From assembly GCA_028713595.1 (NCBI GenBank), contig JAQTNZ010000118.1:1-7417 (forward strand): a stretch of 7,417 nucleotides of DNA. Direction: 5' to 3'. The notes under the pieces were generated by a model, which saw nothing but the letters and a program-made list of their open reading frames with translations, was not told the origin of the DNA and did not search any database. The position numbers and the translations under genes were made by a program. This stretch comes from Methylovulum sp. GTDB lineage: Bacteria; Pseudomonadota; Gammaproteobacteria; Methylococcales; Methylomonadaceae. Positions 5,721 to 7,417 of this stretch are shown one piece after another (position 1 is the stretch's first letter; each line of letters begins with the position of its first letter).

Positions 5721-5780
5721 AGCGCTCCGGCAAGTGTCTGGTTTCAAGTCGATGGTAATGCCTAGGCGTTGCCGGACGCT
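5721..5780. repeat. Inverted repeat after the TIGR03118 gene (CCGGC motif pair)
   Basis: AGCGCTCCGGCAA (5721-5733) pairs with TTGCCGGACGCT (5769-5780): 12 pairs with one bulged C, loop of 35 bases. It lies in the 100-base gap between convergent genes (stop codons at 5704 and 5805), so it may help end transcription on one or both strands, though there is no U run. The AGCG(C)TCCGGC core recurs at 6226-6237. Confidence 0.4.
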
Positions 5781-5804
5781 GGAGCGTTGTTAGCCGCTTG
5801 GCTG

Positions 5805-6203
5805 TTAGCTCTCGGCAACCGCTTGCGCTGGGGTCTCGACTTTGAACAGGTCTACAACCAAGCCAATATGCGGGGCCAATTGTGGCGGCACTGGCACTGT
5901 CCACACTTTCCCGGTTACACGCGCCAGTATATTATCCAGCCACAAGCGGTTTGATTGCGCTTGTAGCAGGCTGACTTGGCAGGTTTGCCCATCACTTGCA
6001 AACGTGAAACCATCCAGTGATACTTCAATCGCTTCAGCCTCACCGGCTAGCGTCAGTTGCACATACACTTTTCGCGCGTCAAGGTCGAACTCAAACGCAG
6101 TCATTTGGGCAATGCCCTTAAGGGCAATATTGGCAACCCATAAAATCAAGCTAGTGGGTGTCCATTTTATCGCCATTTTTATTAAACGGGTTTTATAGCT
6201 CAT
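5805..6203 (-). CDS. Hypothetical protein, 132 aa
   Basis: Family not recognised. The N-terminus is basic (Lys4, Arg6, Lys9, Lys13) followed by a moderately hydrophobic or amphipathic stretch (about 15-33, with LILWVANIALKGIA), which may be membrane-associated; no clear cleavage site is present. Residues 36-125 alternate strands: FEFDLDARKVYVQLTLAGEA, AIEVSLDGFTFASDG and CQVSLL. A helix-like segment around 86-98 then leads to VWTVPVPPQLAPHI and GLVVDLFKVE. This is reminiscent of small lipid-binding-like or DUF2993-type folds, but that is only an impression. The start at 6203 has GGAC about 9 bases upstream. The gene is downstream of the YebC-family gene on the same strand with a 91-base gap containing a perfect hairpin, so co-transcription is possible. 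It converges with the TIGR03118 gene. Confidence 0.7.
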   Translation of the reverse strand: MSYKTRLIKMAIKWTPTSLILWVANIALKGIAQMTAFEFDLDARKVYVQLTLAGEAEAIEVSLDGFTFASDGQTCQVSLLQAQSNRLWLDNILARVTGKVWTVPVPPQLAPHIGLVVDLFKVETPAQAVAES

Positions 6204-6229
6204 GGTACTTTGTCCGGTTACGGGTAAGC

Positions 6230-6253
6230 GTCCGGCGTAAAGACACGCCGGAC
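6230..6253. terminator. Perfect hairpin between the YebC-family gene and the 132-aa gene
   Basis: GTCCGGCGT (6230-6238), loop AAAGAC, ACGCCGGAC (6245-6253): a perfect 9-bp GC-rich stem. It lies 42 bases after the YebC-family stop in the direction of transcription. No U run follows on the minus strand (next bases GCTTACCC), so it is at best a partial or Rho-assisted terminator, an mRNA-processing or stability element, or a REP-like palindrome. It shares the AGCGTCCGGC core with the repeat at 5721-5780. Confidence 0.4.
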
Positions 6254-6294
6254 AGGGAAGATTATCGAGCGTTCAGCGCCCAACCAGCAGGCCA

Positions 6295-7011
6295 TCAATA
6301 CTCGGCATCGTGATAAATGTTTTGCACATCATCGAGTTCATTGAGCATGTCCAAAAATTTTTCAAACATCACCACGTCATCGCCCGCCAGCGCCGTGCTG
6401 GCTTTGGGGATAAATTGGATTTCGTCAACCTCAAAATCATTGACACCCAAGCCATCCGCCAAGGCCTGTTTGGCCTTAAAATAATCGCCCGGCGGGGCAA
6501 ATACCGTAATGTTGCCCGCTTCGCTTTCAACATCGGTGACATCGACATCGGCGCTGAGCAAGGCTTCTAGTACCGTGTCCTCGTCATCATGCTTAAACAC
6601 CAAAATGCAGGTATGGTCAAAGGTATGGCTAACCGCCCCTTGGATGCCGATCTTGCTTTTGGTCTTGGTAAAGCATTGGCGCACATCATTAAACGTACGG
6701 TTAGGGTTGTCGGTCAAACAATCGACAATGACCATGCAGCCACCTGGGCCAAAGCCTTCGTAACGGGCGGGCGCAAAATCTTCGCCGCCGCCACCTTTGG
6801 CTTTATCTAAGGCTTTTTCGATGACATGGGTCGGTACTTGGTTTTTCTTGGCCCGCTCAATCAGCCCGCGTAACGCTAAATTGCCGTCCGGGTCAACACC
6901 CCCGGCTTTGGCGCACACATAAAGTTCCCGACCATATTTGCTGTAGACTTTTGCCTTGGCATCAGACGTTTTAGCCATGGACACTTTACGGTTTTGATAG
7001 GCTCTACCCAT
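6295..7011 (-). CDS. yeeN: YebC/PmpR family protein, YeeN-like (YebC_II type)
   Basis: Full-length member of the YebC/TACO1 family; 238 residues, the same length as E. coli YeeN as I recall it, and closer to YeeN and B. subtilis YeeI than to YebC in its MGRxxxN start. Three-domain layout: N-terminal helical domain (about 1-80, with [25 protein letters not shown] and [13 protein letters not shown]), then the alpha/beta domains starting with RYEGFGPGG (83-91), NRTFNDVR (104-111) and GAVSHTF (125-131), ending in [13 protein letters not shown]. The family was first described as transcriptional regulators; recent work on YebC-type proteins points to ribosome binding and relief of stalling at proline-rich stretches. 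Which applies here cannot be decided. GGAG lies 10 bases before the ATG. It is not next to ruvC, the usual setting of yebC itself, which supports the YeeN-like class. A distinct terminator stands upstream at 7150-7181, so it has its own promoter, not identified. Confidence 0.93.
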   Translation of the reverse strand: MGRAYQNRKVSMAKTSDAKAKVYSKYGRELYVCAKAGGVDPDGNLALRGLIERAKKNQVPTHVIEKALDKAKGGGGEDFAPARYEGFGPGGCMVIVDCLTDNPNRTFNDVRQCFTKTKSKIGIQGAVSHTFDHTCILVFKHDDEDTVLEALLSADVDVTDVESEAGNITVFAPPGDYFKAKQALADGLGVNDFEVDEIQFIPKASTALAGDDVVMFEKFLDMLNELDDVQNIYHDAEY

Positions 7012-7149
7012 TGGGCTGTTGCTCCATTAACAAAAATAAAAACGCCGATTTTACCGTTAAAGTGTTGGTGGAGGGAATTTTTTCGTCACTTTATCCGTCC
7101 GTAACCTTTTATTAAGTGTGGTTGGCGTAGATTTTTATACGACACGCAT

Positions 7150-7181
7150 AAAAAAAGCCCTGCCTAAAAGCAGGGCTTTTT
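7150..7181. terminator. Strong bidirectional intrinsic terminator
   Basis: GCCCTGC (7157-7163), loop CTAAAA, GCAGGGC (7170-7176), with seven A before (7150-7156) and five T after (7177-7181). The A/T flanks can extend the stem. It is an intrinsic terminator on both strands. Because the gene to its left (YebC family) is transcribed away from it, it most likely ends a leftward transcript that begins to the right of this window. Confidence 0.85.
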
Positions 7182-7182
7182 G

Positions 7183-7417
7183 TTTAAAAAAACCAGCGTC
7201 CATCGTTTCGGTTTCTTATGGGCTTCATCTGCCAAAAGTGCTGGGAAATCGCCCCAGCCCCTATCCTTTCCAAGCCGTTATGGCAAGCTTATACTCGATC
7301 ATCAAGTTTTTAACATTCGTCAATATTGCTTTCCACCCGTCATCCAGCAGCCCTATACTTTAGTGAAGGGGTGGGTTCCATACGCCCCAAATCCCTGCCG
7401 GAGAGATGCTTTTCGGA
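7183..7417. other. Right-end stretch without an assignable gene
   Basis: All three minus-strand frames are broken by stops within about 30 codons, and the plus-strand frame open from 7118 to 7363 runs through the terminator and reads like non-coding sequence. One hairpin is visible: GCTGGG (7240-7245)/CCCAGC (7253-7258). Near the edge, ATCCCTGCCGGAGAGAT (starting about 7391) is an imperfect palindrome and may be part of another interspersed repeat cut by the window end. No tRNA, rRNA or insertion-sequence end was recognised. Confidence 0.4.

Noticed and set aside
7118..7363. 81-codon open frame on the plus strand
   Set aside because: It reads straight through the strong intrinsic terminator at 7150-7181 and has no ribosome-binding site or recognisable protein character.
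1..7417. CRISPR array, tRNA, rRNA or complete insertion sequence
   Set aside because: No regularly spaced direct repeats, cloverleaf patterns, rRNA signatures or transposase frames were seen on either strand.

Overview
The window looks like the chromosome of a Gram-negative gammaproteobacterium. It encodes outer-membrane and lipoprotein export signals, a zinc-finger anti-sigma factor and a YebC/YeeN-type protein. The interspersed palindromic repeat at the left edge and the general style recall methanotrophs of the Methylococcales; that assignment is from memory of such genomes and is not proven here.

Layout. Positions 1-78 are a palindromic repeat, followed by about 620 bases of AT-rich DNA without a clear gene. 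A short exported-peptide gene (700-891, +) meets the end of a leftward block through a shared bidirectional terminator. The leftward block, in order of transcription, is a TorF-like outer-membrane protein (4281-3523), an ECF sigma factor (3450-2854), its membrane anti-sigma factor (2848-2162) and a subtilisin-family lipoprotein protease (2154-916). The last three are separated by only 5 and 7 bases and form one operon. Diverging from the TorF gene across 322 bases is a secreted TIGR03118-family protein (4604-5704, +). To its right, on the minus strand, lie an unassigned 132-residue protein (6203-5805) and a YebC/YeeN-family gene (7011-6295). A strong intrinsic terminator sits at 7150-7181, and the last ~235 bases hold nothing assignable.

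How the genes work together. Three promoters in the window carry the same element: TTGAACCTTT, with a 16-base spacer from TGAACC to a GGATAT/GAATAT/GGATTC -10 box. They lie upstream of the sigma operon itself, the TorF gene and the TIGR03118 gene. This pattern suggests an autoregulated ECF regulon whose members are all in this window: two envelope or exported proteins plus a sigma/anti-sigma/protease control module.

The anti-sigma factor ends in a periplasmic domain with the beta-alpha-beta-beta-alpha-beta pattern of a subtilisin propeptide (I9-like), and the protease encoded next carries its own domain of that pattern. This suggests a circuit in which the anti-sigma factor and the protease recognise each other. 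The protease also has Asp where subtilases normally have the oxyanion-hole Asn. Together these form the most interesting system in the window.
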